The notes: generated by a model from the letters alone, not told the origin. 64,000 nucleotides of DNA from Clostridium_F caseinilyticum (GCF_046127645.1 NZ_CP175919.1); one strand, 5' to 3'; shown: positions 35,912-45,864, counted from the stretch's first letter. A program made the numbers and translations.

Positions 35912-35933
35912 TAATTAAAGTTAACACTGTCAA
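35904..35933 (-). promoter_or_regulatory. Divergent tetR promoter
   Basis: On the minus strand TTGACA (35928-35933), an 18-nt spacer and TATACT (35904-35909) form a strong promoter toward tetR. Its -10 box overlaps the -10 box of the flavoprotein promoter, and the outer sequences ATATGTTGACA are inverted copies of each other. Confidence 0.8.
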
Positions 35934-35969
35934 CATATTCCTCAGTGAAATATGAAAGGAGCACTTTTT

Positions 35970-36500
35970 ATGTTATTAATTCACGACTTATCTAAAAAAG
36001 ATTCAATGAATATATCATCTTCATTACCATATAACACTAAAATATTATCAAAAGAAATAGATAATATACATCCCTGTTGTGGCTGTTTTAATTGTTGGAC
36101 AAAAACCCCTGGTAAATGCACTATAAATGATTCCTATACAGAAATGCCTAAATATATTTTACAAAGTAATGTAGTTATTATAATTACAAAAATATATTAT
36201 GGTTGCTATTCTCCTTATATAAAAAATGTTATAGATCGCTCTATAGGAATTTTACTGCCATTTTTTCAAAAAATTAATGGAGAAATCCATCATGCCTATA
36301 GATATAATAAGTCTCCTAAATTAGTTGTTATAGGCTATGGTGAAAATGTTACCCCTAATGAAGAAACTACCTTTAAATCTTTAATTAAAGCTAATTCTTT
36401 AAACTTAAATTTTAAGGATTGCAAAACCTTTATAGTTGATGATATATCTAAGATAAAAGTAACTTTAGAAAATTTAAAGGAGATAAATTTTTATGAATAA
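35970..36500 (+). CDS. Flavodoxin-family NADPH-dependent FMN reductase-like protein 1
   Basis: This about 176-residue protein has the cysteine signature of clostridial FMN reductase-like proteins, PCCGCFNCWTKTPGKCTIND, then YTEMPKYILQSNVVIIITK and YYGCYSPYIKNVIDRS. The N-terminal flavin loop is atypical: it starts IHDLSKKDSMN rather than with the usual GSPR motif, so flavin binding may be weak. I choose ATG 35970 because AAAGGAG is 8 nt before it; the earlier ATG overlaps that site. It overlaps the next gene by 8 nt and is first of a two-gene unit under probable TetR control. Confidence 0.8.
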   Translation: MLLIHDLSKKDSMNISSSLPYNTKILSKEIDNIHPCCGCFNCWTKTPGKCTINDSYTEMPKYILQSNVVIIITKIYYGCYSPYIKNVIDRSIGILLPFFQKINGEIHHAYRYNKSPKLVVIGYGENVTPNEETTFKSLIKANSLNLNFKDCKTFIVDDISKIKVTLENLKEINFYE

Positions 36501-37146
36501 TTTATGCATAATAAATGGTAGTCCAAAAAAAGAAAAAAGTAATTCTAACTACCTTATTAAGGAACTAACCTCCTTACTTGATAATAATATTAAAACAAAA
36601 GAATATTATATAGATGAGCTTATGAAAGATAGTAATTTACTTCAAGATATTATAACCTTTAATAAAATTATCTTTGTATCTCCATTGTATGCTGATTGCT
36701 TACCAAGTACTATGCTTAATTTTATGATTTATTTTGAAGAATTTCTCAAAGATAAGAAAGATTTAAATATAGATGTGTACTGCTTAATTAATTGTGGATT
36801 TTTGGAGGGTACTCAAAATAATTTAGCCATTAACATACTAAAAAATTATTGTAAAAAAGTAGGTTTAAACTGGCGATTTGGTGTAGGTATAGGTGGTGGT
36901 GAATTTATGGTATCCTCAAAAAATATGCCTCTAAATTGTAAAATGAAGATGCCTGTATACAATGCTTTTTTAGATTTAAAGAAAGATATTGAAAATAATG
37001 ATAGCAATACTAATAATTCAGAAGTCATTTTGGTTAATGCTAAAATGCCTAAATTTATATTTAAATTAGCTGGAAATATGTCTTGGAAAGTAACAGCTAA
37101 AAAAAATAATTTAAAATCAAAAGACCTCTATAGAAGAATTTATTAA
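36493..37146 (+). CDS. Flavodoxin-like NAD(P)H-dependent oxidoreductase 2
   Basis: This 217-residue protein has a regular flavodoxin-like start, NLCIINGSPKKEKSNSNYLI, with the GSPK(x)SNS flavin phosphate loop, then IIFVSPLYADCLPSTMLNFM, and a Gly-rich loop GVGIGGGEFM. It lacks the CxxC signature of its partner upstream, so the two may form a heteromeric or complementary pair. It starts after AAGGAGAT and overlaps the first gene by 8 nt. Physiological electron acceptor unknown. Confidence 0.82.
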   Translation: MNNLCIINGSPKKEKSNSNYLIKELTSLLDNNIKTKEYYIDELMKDSNLLQDIITFNKIIFVSPLYADCLPSTMLNFMIYFEEFLKDKKDLNIDVYCLINCGFLEGTQNNLAINILKNYCKKVGLNWRFGVGIGGGEFMVSSKNMPLNCKMKMPVYNAFLDLKKDIENNDSNTNNSEVILVNAKMPKFIFKLAGNMSWKVTAKKNNLKSKDLYRRIY

Positions 37147-37147
37147 A

Positions 37148-37202
37148 TAAGCAAATTGCATAATTAATAAAGTTCAAATACACATATAACATATTCTGCT
37201 TA
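37148..37202 (+). repeat. Gamma repeat, partial copy 3
   Basis: GCAAATTGCATAATTA at the left and AATACACATATAACATATT beyond match the left half of the gamma element at 45933-46050. The right half is absent. Next to it, 37203-37404 has no gene. Confidence 0.5.
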
Positions 37203-37404
37203 AGGTGCTGTCGCATTAAGAAATTTACATGCAATATACTGTTTTCTAAATTTAAGGCTAACTCAATATATTGTAGGTTTTATATAAAAATCCATTTATC
37301 ACCTGTATACAAGTTTTATAAATAACATATTCTATATTTATATTAAGTAATTTTTTATTTAAAATTCAAGTTACTTAAAGTTACTATAAAAGAGGTGATA
37401 AAAT

Positions 37405-39864
37405 TTGAAAAAACAAGTTAAATTAAATATATCTGTTTTATTAATATTAGTAAGCATATTTTCCTTTTTTACAATGACAAATAAAGCTTTTTCAGCTACA
37501 GATGATAATAGCGTAAATCTTGTTTTAGACTCACAAAACAAAAATGAAATTCCAAAAAAATTTCGTAAATCCTCCGATTTGTCCAATGTAAAAAAAGATA
37601 AAAATGTAAATCTTACTGGTTTAGATAAATTAAATATATCTGGCAGCAAACAATTTTCTGAGCAGAATTTACCTATTGTAATATCTAATATAAAGACTTC
37701 ACTACCTATAACAGTTGTTGATTTAAGACAAGAATCTCACGGATTCATTAATGGAATGCCTGTTAGTTGGGCTAATAAAAAGAATAATGCTAATGTAGGC
37801 TTAACAAAAGCTGAAGTTTTACAAGACGAAAATAATAGATTAAATAGTATTAAATTAAATTCACCTATTAGTTTTTATAATCATCCTGATAAAACTATAA
37901 CTCCAACAAAGGTGGAAAATGAAGAAAAGCTTGTTAATCATAATTCTTTATCCTATGTTCGTGTACCTGTTACAGATACAAAACTACCTACAGATGATAT
38001 GGTTGATTACTTTGTTGATGTAGTAAAATCTAACCCTAAGGACACATGGTACCATTTTCACTGTAAACAAGGCATAGGAAGAACTACTACTTTCATGATC
38101 ATGTATGATATGATGAGAAACGGAAAAGAAGTTTCTGCTGATGATATTATAAAAAGACAATTACTATTAGCAGACTTTGATGAAAAACACATGAAATCCT
38201 TCTATAATAATGAAAGACATGATTTCTTACAAAACTTTCACAAATATGTTAAGGAAAATGGATATAATTTCGATATAAAATGGAGTGATTGGAAGAAAAC
38301 TCTTAACACTAGAAGCAATAGTTCTTTTACTATTGCTTCTTCAAATAAAAACTATTCTAATTATGTAAAAAATCCTAAAATTCCAACCCATCTATATGTT
38401 ATTTCTCAAAATAAAATGACTTCCAGCGAAAGAACAATGATAGCTACTCTTCAAGGTTTAGTTAATCCTCAATGTTCACATCAAATATATACTCTTAATT
38501 CTTCACAACCGGATTACCAAATATGGCTAGAGGATTTAAAAAATAATTATGGCCTATCTTATAATGTTGTTTCAAGTCCATGGGATTTACTAAATATATA
38601 TAAAGACTATGTAAAAGGATATATAATTTATAGCAATAAATCATCAAAAGATCCTTCTATAAACAACGCTTGTTCTCTTGCTTCATTAAAAAATTCTATT
38701 GCAATTGATGAAAGCATTGAAAATAAAGTACGAGCCTATGGCATAACAACTATTAATGGAGATTGTAGAAATACAGATAAGGATTGGGCTTATAATAATT
38801 TATGGGACTCTGGATTAAACCATTCAATAGTAATTCAATTATCTCCTGCAAAAGAAACCGCCTTAAGGGATTACGCTATAATGACTAAATCTTTAATATT
38901 CTATGAGGACAGCGTAAAGGATACCTCTTTTAGAGATAAAGTATTTTCTTCTATGAATCCTAATTCCATTTGTTTTGGTTGGGGACCAGATGAATTTATA
39001 AATGTAAGTACAACATCAAAGTATGGTGTAAGTATGGTAGCCGCAGATTGGTCTTATAATTTAACTGTATTAAGTGCCTTTCCATCAACTCCTATTTCAC
39101 AAAAGTCATCATCAAATACACCTAGTAAAAAAGATGCCCATTATGTAACATTTATTATGTCAGATGGAGATAATCAACAATGGAATCTTGGAACCAATTA
39201 TGGTTCTCCTAAATGGTATGGTTCCCCTTATAGAGGTAAATTTAATCTTGGCTGGTCTATAAGTCCATCCCTATATTATTTAGCACCTACTGTTTTTGAT
39301 TTATATTATAAAAGTGCATCTTATGGGGCTAATAATGATTATTTTTTAGTTCCACCCTCAGGAAATGGTTATATGTATCCAAGTAAATTTGATAAAAATG
39401 CTCTAAATAAATACACTAATGATCTAAATAATTATATGAAAAATGTTGATGAAAAATATGTAACAATTATAGATGACTCCTCTTTTAATAACAATAAACT
39501 TTGGGATAAATTTACTGATAAATCTAATATACACGGGCTGTTTTATCTTGATTATCATAGACACGATAACTATCATGGAAAGATTAATTGGTCCAATAAT
39601 AAACCTATAGCATCCTGTAGAGATTTACTCTGGAATAACATAGAAAATGAAGATGAGCTAGTTAAGAATATCAATGAAAGAGTTAGGTCTGGTGAAACAA
39701 ATATCCATGATCCTAACAGTTACACCTTTGTATATGTTCATGTATGGAGCAAAAATTTAAATAATGTAAAAAGGGTTATTGATGAACTAAAGAAAAATCC
39801 TAAAGTAGAAATAGTCACTCCTGAAATATTTATGGAGCTAATAAATAAAAATGTTAAACATTAA
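37405..39864 (+). CDS. Exported phytase-like tyrosine phosphatase fused to GxGYxYP domain
   Basis: This 819-residue protein starts at TTG after AGAGGTG and has a signal peptide (about 30 residues ending in NKAFSA). Residues about 60-300 are a PTP-like phytase domain: VVDLRQESHGFINGMPVSW, and the active loop HCKQGIGRTTTFM with nucleophile Cys220 and Arg226. Such enzymes remove phosphate from inositol phosphates. Residues about 320-815 match the GxGYxYP family of putative glycoside hydrolases, with the naming motif as GNGYMYP (653-659) and FIMSDGDNQQWNLG. The two domains in one secreted chain are unusual to me and may attack phosphorylated glycan or inositol compounds. A terminator follows. Confidence 0.85.
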   Translation: MKKQVKLNISVLLILVSIFSFFTMTNKAFSATDDNSVNLVLDSQNKNEIPKKFRKSSDLSNVKKDKNVNLTGLDKLNISGSKQFSEQNLPIVISNIKTSLPITVVDLRQESHGFINGMPVSWANKKNNANVGLTKAEVLQDENNRLNSIKLNSPISFYNHPDKTITPTKVENEEKLVNHNSLSYVRVPVTDTKLPTDDMVDYFVDVVKSNPKDTWYHFHCKQGIGRTTTFMIMYDMMRNGKEVSADDIIKRQLLLADFDEKHMKSFYNNERHDFLQNFHKYVKENGYNFDIKWSDWKKTLNTRSNSSFTIASSNKNYSNYVKNPKIPTHLYVISQNKMTSSERTMIATLQGLVNPQCSHQIYTLNSSQPDYQIWLEDLKNNYGLSYNVVSSPWDLLNIYKDYVKGYIIYSNKSSKDPSINNACSLASLKNSIAIDESIENKVRAYGITTINGDCRNTDKDWAYNNLWDSGLNHSIVIQLSPAKETALRDYAIMTKSLIFYEDSVKDTSFRDKVFSSMNPNSICFGWGPDEFINVSTTSKYGVSMVAADWSYNLTVLSAFPSTPISQKSSSNTPSKKDAHYVTFIMSDGDNQQWNLGTNYGSPKWYGSPYRGKFNLGWSISPSLYYLAPTVFDLYYKSASYGANNDYFLVPPSGNGYMYPSKFDKNALNKYTNDLNNYMKNVDEKYVTIIDDSSFNNNKLWDKFTDKSNIHGLFYLDYHRHDNYHGKINWSNNKPIASCRDLLWNNIENEDELVKNINERVRSGETNIHDPNSYTFVYVHVWSKNLNNVKRVIDELKKNPKVEIVTPEIFMELINKNVKH

Positions 39865-39895
39865 TTAACATATTACAGTTTTAATATATATTAAA

Positions 39896-39932
39896 ATAAC
39901 CCACTAAATACATTCATTATCTAGTGGGTTAT
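39896..39932. terminator. Bidirectional terminator
   Basis: ATAACCCACTA (39896-39906) and TAGTGGGTTAT (39922-39932) form a perfect 11-bp stem with a 15-nt loop between the convergent phosphatase and adhesin genes, with A/T runs at both sides. Confidence 0.85.
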
Positions 39933-39988
39933 TTATAAAAATATTTATATTAAATTAATCAAAAATCTTGGTAATTTGCACCTATTTT

Positions 39989-41713
39989 TTAGCTCTTAAT
40001 TCTTCTTTTTTTCATTAATAGTATTGATAATATACTTATCAATATTAAGCCTATGCCTAACATAATAAAATTAGAGCTATATCCAGTACGTGGTAATTTA
40101 CTATTAGATTGCATTATTTTATTTTTTTCTTGTGTTGACTTATTATATAGTTTTGTCTTGTCACTGTCACTATAATCTAATGAATTTTTTTGTGCTTTTA
40201 TTAAAGCTTCATTGTATTTTATTAAATTTAAAGTGTTAGTTTGTCCAACTTTTATAGTAAACTTTACAGGAATTTTATCTAGTTTATATCCCTTAGGAGC
40301 TTTTGTTTCTAAAAATTGATATTCTCCTGGTACTAAATCTTTTACAGAAATTTGTCCATTCTTGTCTGTCTTCAACCCTACTTTTATATCTTTTCCAATT
40401 TTACTTTGAAGACTAAATTCTGCTCCTTCCAATACTTTCCTACCATTACTATCCATTTTAGTTAACATTACATTTCCTAATATTGGTGTATTAGATTTGC
40501 TTATTTTTATATCTTCAATTTGTTTATCTTTTATAATAAACTTTATTGGTGTTTTATCCAATTTATATCCCTTAGGAGCTTTTGTTTCTACAAATTGATA
40601 CTCTCCTGAGGCTAATCCTTTTATATGAATTTGTCCATTTTCATCAGTCCTTAACCCTGTTTTTATGTCTATATCCATTTTATTTTGAAGGCTAAATTCA
40701 GCATCTTCCAATACTTCTTTAGTATAGCTATCTATTTTAGTTAATATTACAGAAGGATCATTAACCCCTTCAGCTTTTCCTCCACCTTCTGATGATTTTG
40801 CATTCACTTTTATATAGTTATTTTCGATATTATCTCCCTCCAACCTCACAATATTAGGAAATACTGCAAGATTAGAATTTGTTATTTTTGAATTGAACTT
40901 AATAATATATCCTTTATTTATATTACCTAAATCTATATCAAATCCCCTGTCATTTTCATTTATATTAAATTTATCTGTAACATCTATGGATTCATCATAG
41001 TCACCTGTATTGTGATTAAATGTAACTTGTGAAATTTTTAAACTACCTTTTATATAATTTTGACCTTCACCTAATTCTTCCCTTACAACAGAGTTATTTA
41101 TTTTATCTTGAGCATAATTTACTCTTATAACCCATTTTATAATACTATCATCTTTATTTACAGTTCCCCATTTGTAAATTTTTTCATCCTCATTCGGTAA
41201 ATACTCTGGAATAATTTCTATTGATTTGGCGCTAATTTTTCCATCAAAACTGATTGGATACTTGCCTGGTTCATTTATTATGTCTTTGTTAAACTTAACA
41301 GTAAAATACATATTACCATGGATATTTTCATGTGTTTCTATATAATTTGTAGTATCCACAATTTCAACCTTAACATGACCATTTTTATCTGCATGAACTT
41401 TTTGGATTAATACTCCTTCATTTGTCTTAATATTGAAATCCAAACTATTTTCTAATTGAAATTCCTTGGGTAAATCAAATTCTTCTATATCACCCTTTTT
41501 ATGATCTTTAATCGACCACTCGTAATTTAAATTTACTCTTTCCCATATATACCACTGGTTTTTGTCACTGCCATCCTCATGAGTAATATTTACATTGTCT
41601 AACATACTCAAATTCTTTACATTGCTTGATGTTTCTGCTCTAACTGAATAAGAATTAGAAAAAATATTAGTGATCATAAAAATTACTATAAAAAATTTCA
41701 TTAGTTTGTTCAT
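39989..41713 (-). CDS. LPxTG cell-wall adhesin with two SpaA/Cna-B domains
   Basis: This 574-residue surface protein has a signal peptide (about 1-27), an N-terminal adhesin-like region (about 30-310, resembling fibrinogen/collagen-binding Ig-like domains, for example IIKWVIRVNYAQDKI), and two SpaA/Cna-B repeats of about 85 residues. Each repeat has the Lys of LTKID or LTKMD and the Glu of VETKAPKGY or LETKAPKGY that can form an isopeptide bond. A Ser/Asn-rich linker leads to the sorting signal LPRTG (540-544), a membrane span and the basic tail KKRRIKS. It is probably anchored by the sortase encoded 780 nt upstream. Ligand unknown. Confidence 0.9.
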   Translation of the reverse strand: MNKLMKFFIVIFMITNIFSNSYSVRAETSSNVKNLSMLDNVNITHEDGSDKNQWYIWERVNLNYEWSIKDHKKGDIEEFDLPKEFQLENSLDFNIKTNEGVLIQKVHADKNGHVKVEIVDTTNYIETHENIHGNMYFTVKFNKDIINEPGKYPISFDGKISAKSIEIIPEYLPNEDEKIYKWGTVNKDDSIIKWVIRVNYAQDKINNSVVREELGEGQNYIKGSLKISQVTFNHNTGDYDESIDVTDKFNINENDRGFDIDLGNINKGYIIKFNSKITNSNLAVFPNIVRLEGDNIENNYIKVNAKSSEGGGKAEGVNDPSVILTKIDSYTKEVLEDAEFSLQNKMDIDIKTGLRTDENGQIHIKGLASGEYQFVETKAPKGYKLDKTPIKFIIKDKQIEDIKISKSNTPILGNVMLTKMDSNGRKVLEGAEFSLQSKIGKDIKVGLKTDKNGQISVKDLVPGEYQFLETKAPKGYKLDKIPVKFTIKVGQTNTLNLIKYNEALIKAQKNSLDYSDSDKTKLYNKSTQEKNKIMQSNSKLPRTGYSSNFIMLGIGLILISILSILLMKKRRIKS

Positions 41714-42307
41714 GTTGTCATCTCCTTATGATTATAATAGTTTTGTTAAGTTATATAAACATTGACTCCTCTATCTTCTAATAATATAAGACTTTCATTT
41801 TTAATTGCCTATAAAAGAAAATATAAAATCAATATGTAAAACTACTAAAATTTCTTATTTAGATGTTGCAGTGATAATTTTTATAAATTAAGCAAGAATA
41901 AAAACAGTAATAACAAATATCCATATAAAAGACGCTATTTCAATTAATATCATTGCTTTTTTAATCAAAATTATATTTATATATTCAATTTTTGGGTTTT
42001 ATCAATTTGATAATAAAACTTACACATTTTTGAAATATTAACCATTAAAAGCATTTTTTATTATAATACATTAAAAGTATATGCCTTGTCAATTGCAATT
42101 TGCAAAATTTTTTATTTTTTCTAACCATTTAAAATTTTTAGTTTTTTTGTATTAGACAATAAATATTTTATATATACATATATTTAAAAATCAATATAAC
42201 AAATATAAGAATTAAGATATAGCTTTTTTAGCTATACTGAAAATAAGAAAATTTTAGTTTAAAATATATAACAGCAAACTTTAATATTTATTTTTTATAC
42301 ATAAAAA
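41714..42307. other. Gene-free spacer upstream of the adhesin
   Basis: No gene is recognisable. The spacer holds the adhesin leader and A+T-rich low-complexity DNA. Confidence 0.5.
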
Positions 42308-42354
42308 TACCCTATAAGATAGACTTTTTTTTATAGTCTCTATCCTATAGGGTA
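42308..42354 (-). terminator. Terminator of the sortase gene
   Basis: TACCCTATAAGATAGACT (42308-42325) pairs with AGTCTCTATCCTATAGGGTA (42335-42354) with a T-rich loop. It lies about 140 nt past the sortase stop and separates it from the adhesin gene. Confidence 0.75.
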
Positions 42355-42491
42355 CATTTTATTTTAAGTGTAGCCTTTATTTATAAAATATATTTAGTAC
42401 AATTGCTAGCTTCATTCAGTAAAAAAATTTACCTCTTATTTTTAAATGTAACCATATTTTTATTTTTTCTTTACAAAACTTAGTTACCATT

Positions 42492-43127
42492 TTAGGGTAT
42501 CAAATCCAGTTTCACTATAAACCTTTTAGGTGCAGATCCTATATATTTAAATGGATAACACGTAACTAACGTAATGCTTGATTTATCCTGTTGTTCTAAT
42601 ATTGATTCATCTTCTGGATTTGTAATATATATTTTTTTCACTTTAAATTTGTAAACTTTATTTAAACTTTCTATATTAACTTCATCTTCAATATGTATAT
42701 TTTTTAAAGCACCAAAAGTTGTTTCTCTGTGTCCTAAAATTATTGATGTACCATTATCTCCAGGATATATACCGTTATCATATAAAGTAGCTCCTCCCCT
42801 TAAATTTTCTTCCGTAGCTCCTTTTAATATAGGAATCTCATCACCAGTTTTAGGGAAAATGATTTTACCTATTATGATTTTATCCTTAACTTTAATTTCA
42901 GGAAACCTTTTTTGATTGTCTTTAATATTTTTTAATTTATTACTTTTTGATTTATTATCAACTATAACTTTTTCTTTATTCCATTGATTTAAATTTTTAG
43001 ATATTGTTTTTTTATCCAAATATATTTGTATAAAAGGATAACTAATAAATAATAAACCAACTATTATTAATATAATAACTGAAAAAGTAATGACTTTATT
43101 TATGTTTTTCTTTTTATGTTCATCCAT
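42492..43127 (-). CDS. Class D-like sortase
   Basis: This 211-residue transpeptidase has an N-terminal membrane anchor (residues about 12-32) and the sortase catalytic triad: His133 in ILGHRETTFGAL, Cys190 in LVTCYPFKYIG and Arg202 in APKRFIV. The TLVTCYPFKYIG stretch and short length suit class D. It probably anchors the LPRTG adhesin next to it; class D enzymes of clostridia are known to accept LPxTG-type signals. It begins after GGGAGAATATT. The terminator between the two genes suggests that the adhesin is separately expressed. Confidence 0.9.
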   Translation of the reverse strand: MDEHKKKNINKVITFSVIILIIVGLLFISYPFIQIYLDKKTISKNLNQWNKEKVIVDNKSKSNKLKNIKDNQKRFPEIKVKDKIIIGKIIFPKTGDEIPILKGATEENLRGGATLYDNGIYPGDNGTSIILGHRETTFGALKNIHIEDEVNIESLNKVYKFKVKKIYITNPEDESILEQQDKSSITLVTCYPFKYIGSAPKRFIVKLDLIP

Positions 43128-43293
43128 AATATTCTCCCATATTAGCTATTATAAAATAAACATCTCATCTTCTTTTCATACTTTTTAATACTTAAAATTA
43201 TTAAATTACAGTACTAAAGTAATAATCATAATAAATATAATTACCAGATTAATTCTAAAAATATCTAAAACTAACCTGGTAATTATTCATAAA

Positions 43294-44676
43294 CTACTTA
43301 CTTAAATATTCATCTATGGCATCAGCAGCTTGCTTTCCTGCTCCCATGGCAAGTATTACAGTAGCAGCACCTGTTACTGCATCTCCACCTGCATATACCC
43401 CTTCTCTTGTAGTTAATCCTGTTTCTTCTTCTGCTACTAAACATTTACGTTTGTTAGTTTCTAATCCTTTTGTAGTAGAAGATATTAATGGGTTTGGAGA
43501 AGTTCCTAAAGACATTATTACTGTATCTACATCCATTGTAAATTCTGAACCTTTTATTTCCACTGGTCTTCTTCTCCCAGATTGATCTGGTTCTCCTAGT
43601 TCCATCTTTATGCATTTCATTCCTTTAACCCAACCTTTTTCATCCTCTAATATTTCTACTGGATTAGTTAAAAGATTGAATATTATTCCTTCTTCCTTTG
43701 CATGGTGTACTTCTTCTACCCTCGCTGGAAGTTCTTCTTCTGATCTTCTATATACTATATGAACTTCTGCTCCAAGTCTTAAAGCTGTTCTTGCAGCATC
43801 CATGGCTACGTTTCCACCACCTACTACAGCAACCCTTTGTCCTACTTTTATAGGTGTATCGTATTCATCTTTAAAAGCTTTCATTAAGTTATTTCTAGTT
43901 AAAAATTCATTTGCTGAGAATACTCCATTTGCATTTTCTCCTGGTATTCCCATAAATCTTGGAAGTCCTGCTCCTGATCCTATAAATACTGCATCAAATT
44001 TTTCTTCTTCTATAAGTTCATCTATAGTTACTGTTCTTCCTATAATTACATTAGTTTCTATTTTAACCCCTAATTTTTTAACGTTTTCTATTTCATGTTT
44101 TACTACAGTTTCTTTTGGTAATCTAAATTCTGGTATTCCGTATACTAAAACTCCACCTGGTTCATGAAGAGCTTCAAATATAGTAACATCATATCCTTTT
44201 TTAGCTAAATCTCCTGCACAAGTAAGTCCTGCTGGGCCACTTCCTATTACTGCTACCTTTTTGTTTTTACTTTCTTCTCTTTCGGATAAATCTACATTAT
44301 GTTCTCTTGACCAATCTGCAACGAATCTTTCAAGTTTTCCTATAGCTACTGGTTCCCCTTTTATGCCAAGTACACATTTTCCTTCACATTGGCTTTCTTG
44401 AGGACAGACTCTTCCGCAGACTGCTGGTAATGCACTATATTTAGCTATAGTTTTTGCAGCCTCTTCAAATTCTTTATTTTTTACATGTTGTATAAATTCC
44501 GGTATTCCTATTGAAACTGGACATTTTGTTACACACATTGGTTTTTTACAATTTAAACATCTGCCAGCTTCTTTAACTGCCTCTTCTTCATTATATCCTA
44601 AACAAACTTCTTCAAAATTAGTAGCTCTTACCTTTGGATCTTGCTCTCTAACTGGTACCTTTTTCATTCTATCCAT
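43294..44676 (-). CDS. nfnB: NfnB, electron-bifurcating ferredoxin:NADP oxidoreductase large subunit
   Basis: This about 460-residue flavoprotein binds two [4Fe-4S] clusters near the N-terminus (CLNCKKPMCVTKCPVSIGI and CGRVCPQESQCEGKC) and has the glutamate-synthase small-subunit fold with FAD site VIGSGPAGLTCAGDLAKKGY and NADPH site AVVGGGNVAMDAARTA. With NfnA it couples NADH oxidation plus reduced ferredoxin to NADPH formation. ATG 44676 overlaps the stop of nfnA as TAATG and follows GGGGGAG; the longest frame extends 10 codons into nfnA and is not used. Annotations often name it gltA or sudA. Confidence 0.93.
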   Translation of the reverse strand: MDRMKKVPVREQDPKVRATNFEEVCLGYNEEEAVKEAGRCLNCKKPMCVTKCPVSIGIPEFIQHVKNKEFEEAAKTIAKYSALPAVCGRVCPQESQCEGKCVLGIKGEPVAIGKLERFVADWSREHNVDLSEREESKNKKVAVIGSGPAGLTCAGDLAKKGYDVTIFEALHEPGGVLVYGIPEFRLPKETVVKHEIENVKKLGVKIETNVIIGRTVTIDELIEEEKFDAVFIGSGAGLPRFMGIPGENANGVFSANEFLTRNNLMKAFKDEYDTPIKVGQRVAVVGGGNVAMDAARTALRLGAEVHIVYRRSEEELPARVEEVHHAKEEGIIFNLLTNPVEILEDEKGWVKGMKCIKMELGEPDQSGRRRPVEIKGSEFTMDVDTVIMSLGTSPNPLISSTTKGLETNKRKCLVAEEETGLTTREGVYAGGDAVTGAATVILAMGAGKQAADAIDEYLSK

Positions 44677-45563
44677 TACGCATTCTCCCCCGCTCCGATA
44701 TGACATACATGACCTTCTTTTTCTTCCTCTATTTTATGAAGTTTCTTTCCTTCTTCTGTTTTATATAAAGCTTGTCTTTTCATAGCTTCATCAAAATCTA
44801 CTAGATGTGCATCAAATTCTGGTCCATCTACACAAGTGAATTTTGTTTCTCCTCCTACAGTTACCCTACAAGCTCCACACATTCCTGTTCCATCTACCAT
44901 AAGTGTGTTTAAACTTGCAATTGTAGGTAATTTGTATTCCTTTGTTAGCTTAGTTACAAAATACATCATTATCATAGGACCAATAGTTATTACTCTATCA
45001 TAATTTTCTCCACTATCTATTAATTCTTTTAATTTATTGGTTACAAGACCATGGAATCCATAAGAACCGTCATCTGTACAAGGGTATACTTTTGCACCTA
45101 AATCTATCATCTCTTTTTCTAATAGTATAAATTCTTTGCTTTTTCCACCTATTATAACCTCTGGTTTTATTCCCCTTTCGCAAAGCCATTTTACTTGAGG
45201 ATATACAGGTGCTGCGCCTACTCCACCTGCTACAAAAATCAATTTCATATTTTTAAGGCTTTCTAAATCTTCTTCTACAAATTCTGAAGGTCTACCAAGT
45301 GGGCCAACAAAATCCATAAAATAGTCACCTACTTCAAGCTGTGCCATTCTATTAGTTGAAGATCCAACAGCCTGTACAACTATAGTTACAGTTCCTTTTT
45401 CTTTATCATAATCTGCTACAGTAAGTGGGATTCTTTCTCCCTTCTCATCTATTCTTATTATAATAAATTGTCCTGGTTTTGCTGATTTAGCTACCCTTTT
45501 TGCTTCTATTTCAATAGAATATATTTTCGGTGCTAATTCTTTTTTTTCAACTATTTTGTACAC
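44676..45563 (-). CDS. nfnA: NfnA, NADH-binding ferredoxin-NADP reductase subunit
   Basis: This 295-residue subunit has an FAD/NAD reductase fold and a C-terminal [2Fe-2S] site: GQFIIIRIDEKGERIPLTVAD for flavin, FVAGGVGAAPVYPQVKWL for NAD, and GTGMCGACRVTV with TKFTC for the cluster. It is translated just before nfnB and overlaps it by one base. In Stickland fermenters Nfn balances NADH, NADPH and ferredoxin, which links it to the had pathway (HadBC activation needs reduced ferredoxin). It starts after AGGGGGAATAAAA. Confidence 0.93.
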   Translation of the reverse strand: MYKIVEKKELAPKIYSIEIEAKRVAKSAKPGQFIIIRIDEKGERIPLTVADYDKEKGTVTIVVQAVGSSTNRMAQLEVGDYFMDFVGPLGRPSEFVEEDLESLKNMKLIFVAGGVGAAPVYPQVKWLCERGIKPEVIIGGKSKEFILLEKEMIDLGAKVYPCTDDGSYGFHGLVTNKLKELIDSGENYDRVITIGPMIMMYFVTKLTKEYKLPTIASLNTLMVDGTGMCGACRVTVGGETKFTCVDGPEFDAHLVDFDEAMKRQALYKTEEGKKLHKIEEEKEGHVCHIGAGENA

Positions 45564-45864
45564 TTTTATTCCCCCTATTTTTCTCCCAATTAATATAAAT
45601 TTAAAATTCCTTACAAATAATAATATATAACATACTTCTTAAAAATTCAAATATTTAAATAGTTAAAATTTAAAATTTTTATACCATAATTTAAATTATT
45701 AAATGGTAAATAATAATTTAGCTACTATAAATATAACAAAAACTTCACTTTAAATCACTAATTTTGCTTATTATATTTTTTTATTCCATAACTACCTGCT
45801 CTAATACTACAATTTTCTCAAAAATACTAGTAAAAAGTCATCACATCAAGTATATATACCCACC

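Noticed and set aside
37405..39864. Two separate genes (phosphatase and GxGYxYP protein).
   Set aside because: One continuous frame with no internal stop or ribosome site; the domain linker is in frame.
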